From: Gammaproteobacteria bacterium | Lineage (GTDB): Bacteria > Pseudomonadota > Gammaproteobacteria > DSM-19610 | Length of the DNA: 64,000 nucleotides | Assembly (NCBI GenBank): GCA_026197075.1 | Contig: JAPHQV010000015.1 | Location: 124,001-188,000, forward strand | Direction of reading: 5' to 3' | Shown: in pieces, positions 28,481 to 37,942 of the stretch | Numbering within the stretch: position 1 is the first letter of the stretch | Layout of the letters: every line of letters starts with the position of its first letter | Program-made: the position numbers and the translations under genes | The notes under the pieces: model-generated | Database searches by the model: none | Told to the model about the DNA's origin: nothing | Seen by the model: only the letters and a program-made list of their open reading frames with translations

Positions 28481-29992
28481 TCACGCGTTGTTATGCAGTT
28501 CGATGATCTCCGCTTCCTCTTCGCGGCGCTTTTCCTTGGCGGAGTCGTTGCGACTGTCGCGCAGTTGGTTGAGATACTGCTCGCTCACGTCGCCGGTGAC
28601 ATATTCCCCGTCGAACACCGAACTGTCGAAGCGCTCCAACCGGGCGTTGCGCTTGCGCACCGTGTATTCCAGGTCGGCGAGATCCTGGAACACCAGCCAG
28701 TCGGCGCCAATGGCCGCACACACCTCTTCCTCGGTACGATCATGGGCGATGAGCTCTTCCTTGGTGGGCATGTCGATGCCGTACACATTGGGATAGCGCA
28801 CCGGGGGCGAGGCGGAGGCGAAGTAGACCTTGCGGGCGCCGGAATCGCGCGCCATCTGGATGATCTGCTCGGAGGTGGTGCCACGCACGATGGAGTCATC
28901 CACCAGCAACACCGTCTTGTCGCGAAACTCCAGGTCGATGGCGTTGAGCTTCTGGCGCACCGATTTCTTGCGCTGCTGCTGGCCGGGCATGATGAAGGTG
29001 CGACCGATATAGCGGTTCTTGATGAAACCCTCGCGATACTTCACACCCAGACGGTTGGCGAGCTGCAGGGCGGCGGTGCGACTGGTGTCGGGTATGGGGA
29101 TGACCACGTCAATGTCATGATCGGGTCGGATGCGCAGGATCTTTTCCGCCAGTTTCTCGCCCATGCGCAATCGCGCCTTGTAGACCGAGACATCGTCGAT
29201 GATGGAATCAGGCCGGGCCAGGTAGACATATTCGAATATACAGGTGGCGTACTGGGGGTTCTCCGCGCACTGGCGGGTCTCCGCTTTGCCATCCAGCGTC
29301 ACCACCAGTGCCTCGCCGGGCTCCAGGTCACGTACCCGCTCGAAACCCAGCGCGTCCAGGGCCACGCTCTCGGAGGCAACCATGTATTCCGTGCCCTGGG
29401 CCGTCTCCCGCTTGCCATATACCAGCGGGCGTATGCCGTAGGGATCCCGGAAGGCAATGATGCCATAGCCCATGATCATGGCCACTGCGGCATAGGCACC
29501 CTTGCAACGGCGGTGCACACCGGCCACGGCCTCGAACACATCGTTATGATCGATGCGCAGCTTGCCCTGGCGCGCAAGTTCATGGGCGAACACGTTGAGC
29601 AGGATTTCCGAGTCGGAATTGGTATTGATATGGCGCAGGTCTTCCAGGAACAGGTCCTGCTGGAGTTCCGCGGCATTGGTGAGGTTGCCGTTGTGGGCCA
29701 GGCTCACGCCATAGGGTGAGTTGACGTAGAAAGGTTGCGCCTCGGCGGAACTTTCACACCCGGCCGTGGGATAGCGCACATGGCCAATGCCCATGTTGCC
29801 GCGCAGGCGCAACATGTGTGACTGGCGGAACACGTCGCGTACCAGGCCATTGTCCTTGCGCAGGTAGAGGCGACTGCCTTCGCAGGTCATGATGCCGGCG
29901 GCATCCTGCCCACGATGCTGAAGCACCGTGAGACCATCGTACAGGGATTGATTGACGGGGCCCTTGGCTACCAGGCCGATTATGCCGCACAT
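28481..29992 (-). CDS. purF: amidophosphoribosyltransferase
   Basis: PurF transfers the glutamine amide to PRPP, the first committed step of purine synthesis. The 503-aa product begins MCGIIGL; after removal of Met, Cys2 is the N-terminal nucleophile of the glutaminase domain. Further marks are [18 protein letters not shown], and the PRTase site [15 protein letters not shown] read as [15 protein letters not shown]. cvpA lies 30 bases upstream and metZ downstream, the usual order. Confidence 0.97.
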   Translation of the reverse strand: MCGIIGLVAKGPVNQSLYDGLTVLQHRGQDAAGIMTCEGSRLYLRKDNGLVRDVFRQSHMLRLRGNMGIGHVRYPTAGCESSAEAQPFYVNSPYGVSLAHNGNLTNAAELQQDLFLEDLRHINTNSDSEILLNVFAHELARQGKLRIDHNDVFEAVAGVHRRCKGAYAAVAMIMGYGIIAFRDPYGIRPLVYGKRETAQGTEYMVASESVALDALGFERVRDLEPGEALVVTLDGKAETRQCAENPQYATCIFEYVYLARPDSIIDDVSVYKARLRMGEKLAEKILRIRPDHDIDVVIPIPDTSRTAALQLANRLGVKYREGFIKNRYIGRTFIMPGQQQRKKSVRQKLNAIDLEFRDKTVLLVDDSIVRGTTSEQIIQMARDSGARKVYFASASPPVRYPNVYGIDMPTKEELIAHDRTEEEVCAAIGADWLVFQDLADLEYTVRKRNARLERFDSSVFDGEYVTGDVSEQYLNQLRDSRNDSAKEKRREEEAEIIELHNNA

Positions 29993-30022
29993 AGGGGGAT
30001 CTCGCTTCCGGTTGTCACTACA

Positions 30023-30511
30023 TCAATACTGAATATTCTCTGCAATATCCGTGGGCAGGAAACTGCGCATCCACAGGGCCAGTTCCACGAAATGCTTGAG
30101 AAAGACGGACTCCTGCCACCAGGGATCCTGGGGCACCTGGGTAAGGCCGGCCAGCAGCACCAGCACCCCCACCACCATGACCCCGCGCGCAATGCCGAAC
30201 ACGATGCCCAGGGCGCGATCGGTACCCGTGAGACCGGTCTTGCTCACCAGCTGGCCGACGAGGTAATTCACCAGCCCGCCAAGGATCAACACCAGCACCA
30301 GCAGGATGCCAAAGGCCAGCGCGAGTCGCGCGGAGGGCACCGATACCCAGCGTTCGAACCAGGGCGCGAAATCCTCATAGAAAAGTATCGCGATCACCGG
30401 GGCCGCGATCCAGGTGAGCAGTGACAGTGCCTCTTTCACGAAGCCGCGCCACAGGCTCAACAGCCCCGACAACAGGACGACGCCAAGGATGAAGTAGTCC
30501 ACCCAGATCAT
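30023..30511 (-). CDS. cvpA: CvpA family membrane protein
   Basis: The 162-aa protein has four predicted membrane helices and starts MIWVDYFILGVVLLSGLLS. It carries the family features GFVKEALSLLTWI in the first loop and SKTGLTGTDRALGIVFGIARG near helix 4. CvpA is linked to colicin V production, envelope stress and biofilm traits; its molecular role is unsettled. It lies between the SPOR protein gene and purF, as in most gammaproteobacteria, and is probably cotranscribed with purF. Confidence 0.93.
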   Translation of the reverse strand: MIWVDYFILGVVLLSGLLSLWRGFVKEALSLLTWIAAPVIAILFYEDFAPWFERWVSVPSARLALAFGILLVLVLILGGLVNYLVGQLVSKTGLTGTDRALGIVFGIARGVMVVGVLVLLAGLTQVPQDPWWQESVFLKHFVELALWMRSFLPTDIAENIQY

Positions 30512-30629
30512 GAAGCGGGAATCTCGTCTCGGGCAATCATGATCGAGGGGGCAGGCGTCCCCGGACGGCTGTTGGCGGGCATGGCGCGTATTCTAGCAGA
30601 CCGGCGCGCGCGGGTGCGCGATCTCCCGC

Positions 30630-31274
30630 TCAGGGATGTGGCATCACCCGTACCTGCAGGCCCGAATCCCGGCCCAGCCCCGCCAATTCGGCCTCGGCCG
30701 CGCTGCGTTCCACGTAGGGCCCGACCCGCACCCGGTAGACGGTTTTCGCGTCCACCACGACCCGCTCCACGAAGGCGGTATACCCGGCCTTGCGCAGGCG
30801 GTCGCGCAGGGCGATGGCATTGGCCTCCTGGCCGAAGGCACCCACCTGCACCACCCAGCCAGCGGTCGCCGGGGCTGGTGGGGTGTCGCGGGCTTGAGGC
30901 GCGGTATCTGGCTGCGGTTCCGGTGCGGTATCCGCTTGCGGGGCCGCCGCGGCGGGTGACGGGGCTTCCGCTCCCGACTCGGGAGCCGCCTCGGTGGCGG
31001 GGGCTTCTGGCACGGCCACCGTGGTATCCGGTGCCATGGTGGCAGTCCCGTCCTCGCCAATCACCACCGTGGTCACCGGATCGGGCGGCACCACCAGCAC
31101 GGGTTCCATGGGCTCGATCCGGCCTTCGCGCATCTCCTCGATGGGCTGAGGAAGATCCAGGGAACGCGGCCCGGCGTCGTCGTCGGGTCCCTCCAGCAGG
31201 ATGGGAATGAAGATCACGGCCAGCGCCACCAGTACCACGGCGCCCACCACCCTTTGTTTCACCAGATTGTCCAC
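30630..31274 (-). CDS. SPOR-domain cell-division protein (DedD-like)
   Basis: The 214-aa product has a short cytosolic start (MDNLVKQR), one membrane helix (VVGAVVLVALAVIFIPILL) and a long periplasmic Ala/Pro/Glu linker (about residues 40-140). The C-terminal SPOR domain runs about 142-212 (GWVVQVGAFGQEANAIALRD, then YRVRVGPYVERSAAEAEL). SPOR domains bind glycan strands lacking stem peptides at the division septum. Position between folC and cvpA is that of dedD. Confidence 0.9.
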   Translation of the reverse strand: MDNLVKQRVVGAVVLVALAVIFIPILLEGPDDDAGPRSLDLPQPIEEMREGRIEPMEPVLVVPPDPVTTVVIGEDGTATMAPDTTVAVPEAPATEAAPESGAEAPSPAAAAPQADTAPEPQPDTAPQARDTPPAPATAGWVVQVGAFGQEANAIALRDRLRKAGYTAFVERVVVDAKTVYRVRVGPYVERSAAEAELAGLGRDSGLQVRVMPHP

Positions 31275-31288
31275 GCGTTTCCCCTGTC

Positions 31289-32572
31289 TCAGGATTCCAG
31301 TACGGCCATGACCTCGGCCACGGTATGAAAGGAGCCGCTGACCACGACCCGGTCACCGGGCCGGGCCTGTGCCATGGCGGCGCGATAGGCGGCCGGGACA
31401 TCCCCGGCCAGGGTCACGCCTGCCTCGGGCAGCCGGTTTGCGAGGCGTTCCCGCAGGGCCTGCGCACTCAGGCCGCGCGGCGGCGCCAGGCCACCCAGGT
31501 ACCAATGATCGACGCTCGGCAACAATGGCGCCACGAAGGCGTCCACATCCTTGTCCGCCAGCATGGCCAACACCAGATGGGTGCGCCCCGAAACCGGCTG
31601 CGCGGCCAGGGTTCGTGCCAGGATTCTCCCGCCCTGGGGATTATGCGCCACGTCCAGTACCCGTTCCACCGCACCCGGCAGGCGCTGGAAGCGGCCCGCC
31701 AGGGACACGTCACGCAGGCCATGCTCCAAGGCTTCGCGCGGCACCGGCAAGCGCGCCTCCAGGCATACCAGGGCCTGGATCGCCGCCGCCGCGTTGTCCA
31801 GTTGATGATCGCCCGGCAGGGCCGGCAGGGGCAGTCCCGGATATTCCCGCCCCCTGCCCCACCAGGTCCAGTCCTGCTCACCACGATGGTAACCAAAGGC
31901 CGCATCGCGCCCGTACCAGAGGGCATCCACTGCCCGCGCCGTGGCCGGCACCGATGCCGGCGGCGCCGGATCACCGCACACCGCCGGCCGGCCGGTGCGG
32001 AAGATGCCGGCCTTCTCGCGGCCGATGCTGTCGCGGTCATCACCCAGCCAGGCGCTGTGATCGATATCAATGGCCGTCACCAGGGCCACGTCGGCATCGA
32101 GGATGTTCACGGCGTCCAGGCGTCCGCCCAGTCCCACTTCCAGCACCATGACATCCAGGTCCGCTCCGGAAAACCATTGCAAGGCCGCCAGGGTGCCGAA
32201 TTCAAAATAGGTCAGCGAGCGCTCACCACGCGCGGCGTCCACCTGTGCGAAGGCACTGCACAGGTCCGCATCAGCCACCATCGTGCCATCGATACGGATG
32301 CGTTCGTTGTAGCGCAACAGATGGGGCGAGGTGTAGGTGCCGACGCGATAGCCGGCGGCGCGCAGCATGGCCTCGAGCAAGGCTACGCTTGAACCCTTGC
32401 CGTTGGTGCCGGCCACGGTGATGACGGGACAGGCGGCCTTGAGCAGCCCGAGATCCTCCGCCACGGCGGCGATGCGTTCCAGCCCCAGGTCGATGGCATT
32501 GGGATGCAGGGTCTCCTGCCAGGCCAGCCATTCGGCAAGGGTGGCGAAACGCGGGGGGCTGGTTTCACTCAT
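31289..32572 (-). CDS. folC: bifunctional folylpolyglutamate synthase/dihydrofolate synthase
   Basis: FolC adds glutamate to dihydropteroate and to tetrahydrofolates. The 427-aa Mur-ligase-like protein has Walker A VAGTNGKGSSVALLE, SPHLLRYNERIRIDG, the family motif EVGLGGRLDAVNI, and DVAHNPQG in the C-terminal domain. ATG 32572 (MSETSPPRF) was chosen for family length; an ATG at 32596 has no better ribosome site. A long inverted repeat (32600-32716) separates it from accD upstream. Confidence 0.95.
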   Translation of the reverse strand: MSETSPPRFATLAEWLAWQETLHPNAIDLGLERIAAVAEDLGLLKAACPVITVAGTNGKGSSVALLEAMLRAAGYRVGTYTSPHLLRYNERIRIDGTMVADADLCSAFAQVDAARGERSLTYFEFGTLAALQWFSGADLDVMVLEVGLGGRLDAVNILDADVALVTAIDIDHSAWLGDDRDSIGREKAGIFRTGRPAVCGDPAPPASVPATARAVDALWYGRDAAFGYHRGEQDWTWWGRGREYPGLPLPALPGDHQLDNAAAAIQALVCLEARLPVPREALEHGLRDVSLAGRFQRLPGAVERVLDVAHNPQGGRILARTLAAQPVSGRTHLVLAMLADKDVDAFVAPLLPSVDHWYLGGLAPPRGLSAQALRERLANRLPEAGVTLAGDVPAAYRAAMAQARPGDRVVVSGSFHTVAEVMAVLES

Positions 32573-32599
32573 GGGCGTTTGCCGGGGATCAGGCATTCG

Positions 32600-32716
32600 T
32601 TTTCACCGCAAAGGCGCAAAGGTCGCAAAGAAATTCCGCATTCGCGGGAATGACGGGTGATCAGTCACGGGCTCTATGAGGTTTGCTTTGCGCCCTTTGC
32701 GCCTTTGCGGTGAAAA
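32600..32716. repeat. inverted-repeat element, CACCGCAAAG family (copy 1)
   Basis: Arms 32600-32630 and 32686-32716 are complementary over 31 bases with one mismatch (CACCGCAAAGGCGCAAAG near the outer end). The centre contains the separate short palindrome TTCCGCATTCGCGGGAA. It lies in the accD-folC gap, inside an otherwise tight gene run. Confidence 0.85.
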
Positions 32717-32719
32717 AAC

Positions 32720-33589
32720 TCAGGCAACGGAGGCACGCTTGCCCAGCATGGCCAGTAATTCGCCGATCCGCGGACGCAACTCGCGGCGGTCCACGATCAT
32801 GTCGATGGCACCATGCTCGAGCAGGAATTCACTGCGCTGGAAGCCTTCCGGCAACTTCTCGCGTACCGTCTGCTCGATGACCCGCGGGCCGGCAAAGCCG
32901 ATGAGGGCATTGGGTTCGGCCACATGAATATCACCCAGCATGGCGAAACTGGCGGATACCCCGCCCATGGTGGGATCGGTAAGCACCGACACGAAAGGCA
33001 CCCGCGCATCGGCCAGGCGCGCCAGGGCGGCGCTGGTCTTGGCCATCTGCATGAGGGAGAACAGCGCCTCCTGCATGCGCGCGCCACCACTCGCGGAAAA
33101 ACACACCAGGGGGATGTGGTGTTCCAGGGAAACGTTCACGGCACGCACGAACTTCTCGCCCACCACCGCGCCCATGGAACCCCCCATGAACTTGAACTCG
33201 AAGGCCGCCGCCACCAGCGGCAGACCCAGCACCTGGCCGCGCATCACCACCAGGGCATCCTTCTCGCCGGTGGCCTTCTGGGCCTGGGTGATGCGGTCCT
33301 TGTATTTCTTGCTGTCCTTGAAGCGCAGTTCATCGATCGGTTCCAGGTGCGGAGCAATCTCCTCGCGCGACTCGGGATCCAGAAAACCGTCCAGCCGGCG
33401 GCGCGCATCGATACGCATGTGATAATTGCACTTGGGACAGACATCCAGGTTACGTTCCAGTTCGGCACGGTACAGAATCTGGTTGCAGCCGTTGCACTGG
33501 CTCCAGATCCCTTCCGGCACCTGGCGCTTGTCGACCCCGTTCCGTTCCGTACGAATCCGGGATGGCATCAGTTTTTCAAACCAGCTCAT
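32720..33589 (-). CDS. accD: acetyl-CoA carboxylase carboxyltransferase subunit beta
   Basis: AccD forms, with AccA, the carboxyltransferase that makes malonyl-CoA. The 289-aa product has the N-terminal four-cysteine zinc ribbon (CNGC and CPKC) and the crotonase-like core with [15 protein letters not shown] and the oxyanion segment ASGGARMQE. It also has the [18 protein letters not shown] and [17 protein letters not shown] motifs. It follows trpA, as in Pseudomonas and E. coli relatives. The inverted repeat at 32600-32716 begins 3 bases after its stop codon. Confidence 0.97.
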   Translation of the reverse strand: MSWFEKLMPSRIRTERNGVDKRQVPEGIWSQCNGCNQILYRAELERNLDVCPKCNYHMRIDARRRLDGFLDPESREEIAPHLEPIDELRFKDSKKYKDRITQAQKATGEKDALVVMRGQVLGLPLVAAAFEFKFMGGSMGAVVGEKFVRAVNVSLEHHIPLVCFSASGGARMQEALFSLMQMAKTSAALARLADARVPFVSVLTDPTMGGVSASFAMLGDIHVAEPNALIGFAGPRVIEQTVREKLPEGFQRSEFLLEHGAIDMIVDRRELRPRIGELLAMLGKRASVA

Positions 33590-33648
33590 AATCGCTTCGC
33601 TCTGTAATCATGTTGTACCCCTGTCGGGCTGAAGCCCGACATCAACCT

Positions 33649-34479
33649 TCAGCCGCCACTGGCCGCCTGGGGCTGAACGGCATCCATGGCGGCACGCATC
33701 TCCGCCAACACGGCAGCCAGGGTTTCCGGGATGCGATCCGGTGTCGCCAGCAGCTCTGGCACCCGGCTCACCAGGGCGCTGCCCACCACCACGGCATCGG
33801 CCACCGCCGCCACCCGCGCGGCGGCCTCGGCATCGCGGATACCGAAGCCCACGCCCACCGGCAGCCCGGTGTGGCCGCGGATCTCGGTGACCTTGCCGGC
33901 GACGGCGGACACATCGAGTTGGCTGGAGCCGGTGACACCCTTGATGGAAACATAGTAGATGAAGCCGCTGGCCACCGCGCTGATACGATCCATGCGCGCG
34001 CCCGAAGAGGTGGGCGACAGCAGGAAGATGGGGTCCAGGGTTTCGGCCTGCAGCGCCTGCACCAGGTCATGGGCCTCTTCCGGGGGCAGGTCCACGGTCA
34101 GTACACCATCCACGCCCGCCTTGGCGGCGGCGCGGGCGAAGTCCTCGTAGCCCATGACCTCGATGGGGTTCAAATAGCCCATCAACACCACCGGGGTATC
34201 GGCATCGCGGGCGCGGAACTCGTGCACCATCTCCAGCACGTGGCGCAGGCTGGTGTGGTGGACCAGGGCGCGCTCGCAGGCGGCCTGGATCACCGGGCCA
34301 TCGGCCATGGGATCCGAGAAGGGCACACCCAGTTCGAGGATATCGGCGCCCGCCGCCACCAGGGCATGCATCAGCGGCACCGTAACCCCGGGTTCGGGAT
34401 CGCCCGCAGTCACGAAGGGGATGAGAGCCTTGCGCCCGGTGGCGCGCAGCTCGGCAAAACGTCCGGCGATCCGGCTCAT
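33649..34479 (-). CDS. trpA: tryptophan synthase alpha subunit
   Basis: TrpA cleaves indole-3-glycerol phosphate to indole for TrpB. The 276-aa TIM barrel has the catalytic Glu in [17 protein letters not shown], then [18 protein letters not shown], and the phosphate site GFGIRD. The start ATG at 34479 overlaps the trpB stop (ATGA), so the subunits are translationally coupled. The open frame beyond 34479 is a shadow of trpB. Confidence 0.97.
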   Translation of the reverse strand: MSRIAGRFAELRATGRKALIPFVTAGDPEPGVTVPLMHALVAAGADILELGVPFSDPMADGPVIQAACERALVHHTSLRHVLEMVHEFRARDADTPVVLMGYLNPIEVMGYEDFARAAAKAGVDGVLTVDLPPEEAHDLVQALQAETLDPIFLLSPTSSGARMDRISAVASGFIYYVSIKGVTGSSQLDVSAVAGKVTEIRGHTGLPVGVGFGIRDAEAAARVAAVADAVVVGSALVSRVPELLATPDRIPETLAAVLAEMRAAMDAVQPQAASGG

Positions 34480-35708
34480 ACCTCGAGGCCCTCCAGTTTT
34501 GCCACAGTATTGATGTCCTTGTCGCCACGACCGGACAGATTGACCACGATGCTCTGTTCGGGAGACAGGGTCGGCGCCAGCTGGGTGACATAGGCCAGCG
34601 CGTGACTGGATTCCAGCGCCGGGATGATCCCCTCGATACGGGTGAGGTCGTGGAAGGCCTGCAGGGCCTGCTGGTCGGTGACGGACACATAGCGGGCACG
34701 CCCTGTGTCCTTCAGCCAGGCGTGCTCCGGACCGACGCCGGGATAGTCGAGGCCGGCCGACACCGAATGGGTCTCGATGATCTGGCCGTCGGCGTCCTCC
34801 ATCAGGTAGGTGCGGTTGCCGTGCAGCACACCGGGCTTGCCGGCGCACAAGGGCGCGGCATGATGCCCCGTGTCCAGGCCATCACCAGCGGCCTCGACAC
34901 CGTACATTTGTACCTCGGTATCGGCGAGGAAGGGATGGAACAGACCGATGGCATTGGAACCACCGCCCACGCAGGCCACCAGGGCATCGGGCAGCTTGCC
35001 GGTGCGCTCCAGCATCTGGGCGCGCGCCTCGCGGCCGATCACCGCCTGGAAGTCGCGCACCATGGCCGGATAGGGGTGAGGACCCGCCACGGTACCGATG
35101 ATGTAGAAGGTGTTGTCCACGTTGGTGACCCAGTCGCGCATGGCCTCGTTGAGGGCATCCTTGAGGGTGCGGGAACCGGACTTCACCGCCACCACCTCGG
35201 CGCCCAGCAGGCGCATGCGGTAGACATTGGGCGCCTGGCGAATGATGTCGTCGGCGCCCATATAGATGACGCATTCGAGACCCAGCCGCGCCGCCACCGT
35301 GGCGGTGGCCACACCGTGCTGACCGGCGCCGGTCTCGCCGATGATGCGGGTCTTGCCCATGCGGGTGGCCAGCAGGGCCTGGCCGACGGTATTGTTCACC
35401 TTGTGGGCGCCGGTGTGGTTGAGGTCTTCGCGCTTGAGGTAGATCTGCGCGCCACCCAGTTTCCGGGTCCAGCGCTCGGCGTGATACAGGGGCGAGGGCC
35501 TTCCCACGTAATGGGCCAGGTCCTGGTCCAGTTCCGCCTGGAAATCCGGGTCGCCCAGGTATTTTTCATAGGCCAGGCGCAGCTCTTCCAGCGGGCCCAT
35601 CAGGGTCTCCGCCACGAAGCGTCCGCCATAGGGACCGAAGTGCCCGTTCTCGTCGGGCAGGTCCAGTCGCAGGGCCTGGGGATCAACCGACTTTGCTTGT
35701 GTCGCCAC
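34476..35708 (-). CDS. trpB: tryptophan synthase beta subunit
   Basis: TrpB joins indole and serine in a PLP reaction. The 410-aa protein carries [13 protein letters not shown], the PLP lysine K103 in [25 protein letters not shown], and the phosphate-binding [10 protein letters not shown]. It overlaps trpF by 26 bases at its start and trpA by four at its end. The trpE/G/D/C genes are not in the window. Confidence 0.98.
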   Translation of the reverse strand: MATQAKSVDPQALRLDLPDENGHFGPYGGRFVAETLMGPLEELRLAYEKYLGDPDFQAELDQDLAHYVGRPSPLYHAERWTRKLGGAQIYLKREDLNHTGAHKVNNTVGQALLATRMGKTRIIGETGAGQHGVATATVAARLGLECVIYMGADDIIRQAPNVYRMRLLGAEVVAVKSGSRTLKDALNEAMRDWVTNVDNTFYIIGTVAGPHPYPAMVRDFQAVIGREARAQMLERTGKLPDALVACVGGGSNAIGLFHPFLADTEVQMYGVEAAGDGLDTGHHAAPLCAGKPGVLHGNRTYLMEDADGQIIETHSVSAGLDYPGVGPEHAWLKDTGRARYVSVTDQQALQAFHDLTRIEGIIPALESSHALAYVTQLAPTLSPEQSIVVNLSGRGDKDINTVAKLEGLEV

Positions 35709-36318
35709 TGCTCACTCCTCGCATGAAGGCCTGGATCCGCGCCGGATCCTTGATGCCCTTGTCTGCTTCCACACCACTGCTCACATCCACCGCATAGGGC
35801 CGTACTGCGTCGATGGCCGCGGCCACATTGTCCGGGGCCAGCCCGCCGGCCAGGATGCAATGGGCACGCAGGGCCTCCGGGATCAGTTCCCAGTCGAACA
35901 CCGCGCCACTGCCGCCGGGCACCGTTTCGTGCCAGGCGTCGAGCAACAGGGCGCGCGCCTCCCGATAGCCTTGCGCCGCCGCCAGCAGGTCGCTGTCCGG
36001 CCGCACCCGCAGCGCCTTGATAAAGGGCTGGTTGAACTGGCGGCAATAGTCCGGGGTTTCGTCACCATGGAATTGCAGCAGGTCCAACCCCACCGCATCG
36101 GCCATGGCGCGCACCATACCCGGCTGTTCGTTGACGAACAGGCCCACCACCGTGACGAAGGGCGGCAATGCACGCACCACCGCCAGCGCCTGGTCCGGTG
36201 TCACGAAGCGCGGGCTGCGCGGGTAGAACACCAGGCCGATGGCGTCGGCTCCCGCCTGCGCAGCCACCACCCCATCTTCCGGGCGGGTAATGCCACAAAT
36301 CTTGACCCTGGTACGCAC
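35683..36318 (-). CDS. trpF: phosphoribosylanthranilate isomerase
   Basis: TrpF catalyses the Amadori rearrangement of phosphoribosylanthranilate. The monofunctional 211-aa barrel has the catalytic Cys in [13 protein letters not shown], then [25 protein letters not shown], the catalytic Asp in LLLDAWHE, and [16 protein letters not shown] 36318 ([11 protein letters not shown]) gives the family N terminus. ATG 36357 adds 13 residues with no ribosome site, so it is less likely. It lies 84 bases after truA. Confidence 0.94.
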   Translation of the reverse strand: MRTRVKICGITRPEDGVVAAQAGADAIGLVFYPRSPRFVTPDQALAVVRALPPFVTVVGLFVNEQPGMVRAMADAVGLDLLQFHGDETPDYCRQFNQPFIKALRVRPDSDLLAAAQGYREARALLLDAWHETVPGGSGAVFDWELIPEALRAHCILAGGLAPDNVAAAIDAVRPYAVDVSSGVEADKGIKDPARIQAFMRGVSSGDTSKVG

Positions 36319-36402
36319 GGACGGCCCCGCTGCCTTGCCAATGAAACCAAAGGGCATAGGGTACCAGAACTCGGACCGGGACCCGAACCCCGCCGGCCCC
36401 CA

Positions 36403-37185
36403 TCAGGCGAAGTGGGGTAGGCGCCCCAACTCCGGGATGCCGAATTCCCCGGGGTAACGCACCCCCACCAGGTAAAGGCCGGAGGCCGGTGCCGTGGCCG
36501 CGGCCAGGGTGCGGTCGCGCCGTTCCAGCAACTCCCGGGTCCAGTCCGGGGCCTGTTCGCCGCGGCCGATGGCCAGCAACACCCCCACGATATTGCGCAC
36601 CATGTGGTGCAGAAAGGCATTGGCCACGATGTCCACGAGGAAATACTCCCCGGACTGGCTGACCTGCAGGGATTCCACCGCACGGATGGCATGGTTGGCC
36701 TGGCATTGGGCGGCACGGAAGGAGGAAAAATCATGTTCCCCGACCAGGTGGCGAGCCGCCGCCTGCATGGTTTCCAGCACCAGGGGGCGGTATTCCCAGC
36801 CCACCCGGTGGCGTTCCAGGGCCGAGCCGACGCGCCGGTTCAGGATCACATAGCGGTAGCGGCGCGCCCTGGCACTGTAGCGGGCATGAAAATCCTCGCT
36901 CATCTCGCGCCGCCACAGTACCCGCACATCGGCGGGCAGTTCGGTGTTGGTGCCCAACAACCAGGCCCGTTCCGGGCGCACGGCACCGGTATCGAAGTGC
37001 ACCACCTGGGCGGTGGCATGTACGCCCGCATCGGTGCGCCCGGCGCAACTCACCTCGATCTTCTCATCGGCCACCCGCGTCAGGGCCGTCTCCAGGCATT
37101 CCTGTACCGAGCGCACCCCCGTCTGCTGGCGTTGCCAGCCGCGAAAGGCGCTGCCATCGTATTCGATTCCCAGGGCGATGCGCAT
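36403..37185 (-). CDS. truA: tRNA pseudouridine(38-40) synthase
   Basis: TruA converts U38-U40 of many tRNAs to pseudouridine. The 260-aa product has GIEYDGSAFRGWQRQ, the catalytic aspartate in AGRTDAGVHA, NAFLHHMVRNIVG and SGLYLVGVRY. ATG 37185 gives MRIALGIEYDG as in the family. In Pseudomonas the gene upstream of truA is fimV; here an accessory block of about 5.6 kb lies between them. Confidence 0.97.
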   Translation of the reverse strand: MRIALGIEYDGSAFRGWQRQQTGVRSVQECLETALTRVADEKIEVSCAGRTDAGVHATAQVVHFDTGAVRPERAWLLGTNTELPADVRVLWRREMSEDFHARYSARARRYRYVILNRRVGSALERHRVGWEYRPLVLETMQAAARHLVGEHDFSSFRAAQCQANHAIRAVESLQVSQSGEYFLVDIVANAFLHHMVRNIVGVLLAIGRGEQAPDWTRELLERRDRTLAAATAPASGLYLVGVRYPGEFGIPELGRLPHFA

Positions 37186-37202
37186 GATACGGTCGGATGA
37201 TA

Positions 37203-37898
37203 CTAGGACAGAAGGCTGGAGGAGGCCCGGACGCCGTACCAGAGCAACAGGCCGATCGTCACCGGAACCAGCCACTGCCAGACGGGCACCGGGCCGATTT
37301 CCGGAACCTCACGCATACCCGGCTCGGTCGCATCGGCCTGGGCCAGTACGGTGCCATAGAGGTGGCGGGCCCGCGCCGCGAGTCGTGCCAGGCGTGAACG
37401 CCCACCCTCCCCGGACTGGCCGAAGCGTGCCGCCACCTCCTGCACCCGGGGCACCACCTCCAGGGTCAACAGGATGCGCACCGCCAGCCGTTCGTGGTCG
37501 ATACCCAGCCAGCGCAAGGGCGCCGTGAAGGCCATCACGGCGCCCAGCAGGGCGTCCCGCTCCGTGACACTCATGACCCAGTGCACCGCGGCCACGATGG
37601 CCAGCAGGACGCCCAACCGCGCACCGCCCTGCCTCAGGCCTTCCAGGCTGGGGCCATGGTCCCCGAAGCCGTCCCAGAGTGGATCGCCCGGTGTCCACCA
37701 GCCGTAGAGCACTAGGATGGACAACAACAGCCAACGAATCCGGCGCACCATAGTGAACAGGCCATCGAGATGCACCATGCCCGTGCGGGCATACAACAAC
37801 AACAGCAGCAGCAAGCCGGGCAGCAGGCCGGCCGCGCCGGTCAGGGCGAGCAACAGGATGAAGACCAGCAGGGAATGGAGACGGATCAGGGGATGCAC
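37203..37898 (-). CDS. CbiQ/EcfT-like integral membrane protein
   Basis: The 231-aa product has about five hydrophobic helices, beginning LIRLHSLLVFILLLALTGAAGLLPG. It carries the cytosolic coupling-type sequence RILLTLEVVPRVQEVAARF, like the ECF-transporter T component (CbiQ). No ECF ATPase or S component is adjacent, which is unusual for a working ECF importer. The start is a GTG at 37898 without an obvious ribosome site. It ends 17 bases before truA on the same strand. Function uncertain. Confidence 0.7.
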   Translation of the reverse strand: MHPLIRLHSLLVFILLLALTGAAGLLPGLLLLLLLYARTGMVHLDGLFTMVRRIRWLLLSILVLYGWWTPGDPLWDGFGDHGPSLEGLRQGGARLGVLLAIVAAVHWVMSVTERDALLGAVMAFTAPLRWLGIDHERLAVRILLTLEVVPRVQEVAARFGQSGEGGRSRLARLAARARHLYGTVLAQADATEPGMREVPEIGPVPVWQWLVPVTIGLLLWYGVRASSSLLS

Positions 37899-37942
37899 TC
37901 GGGAAGGGTACTACATTCCCCGCAAAGACTGCCAACCTCGGA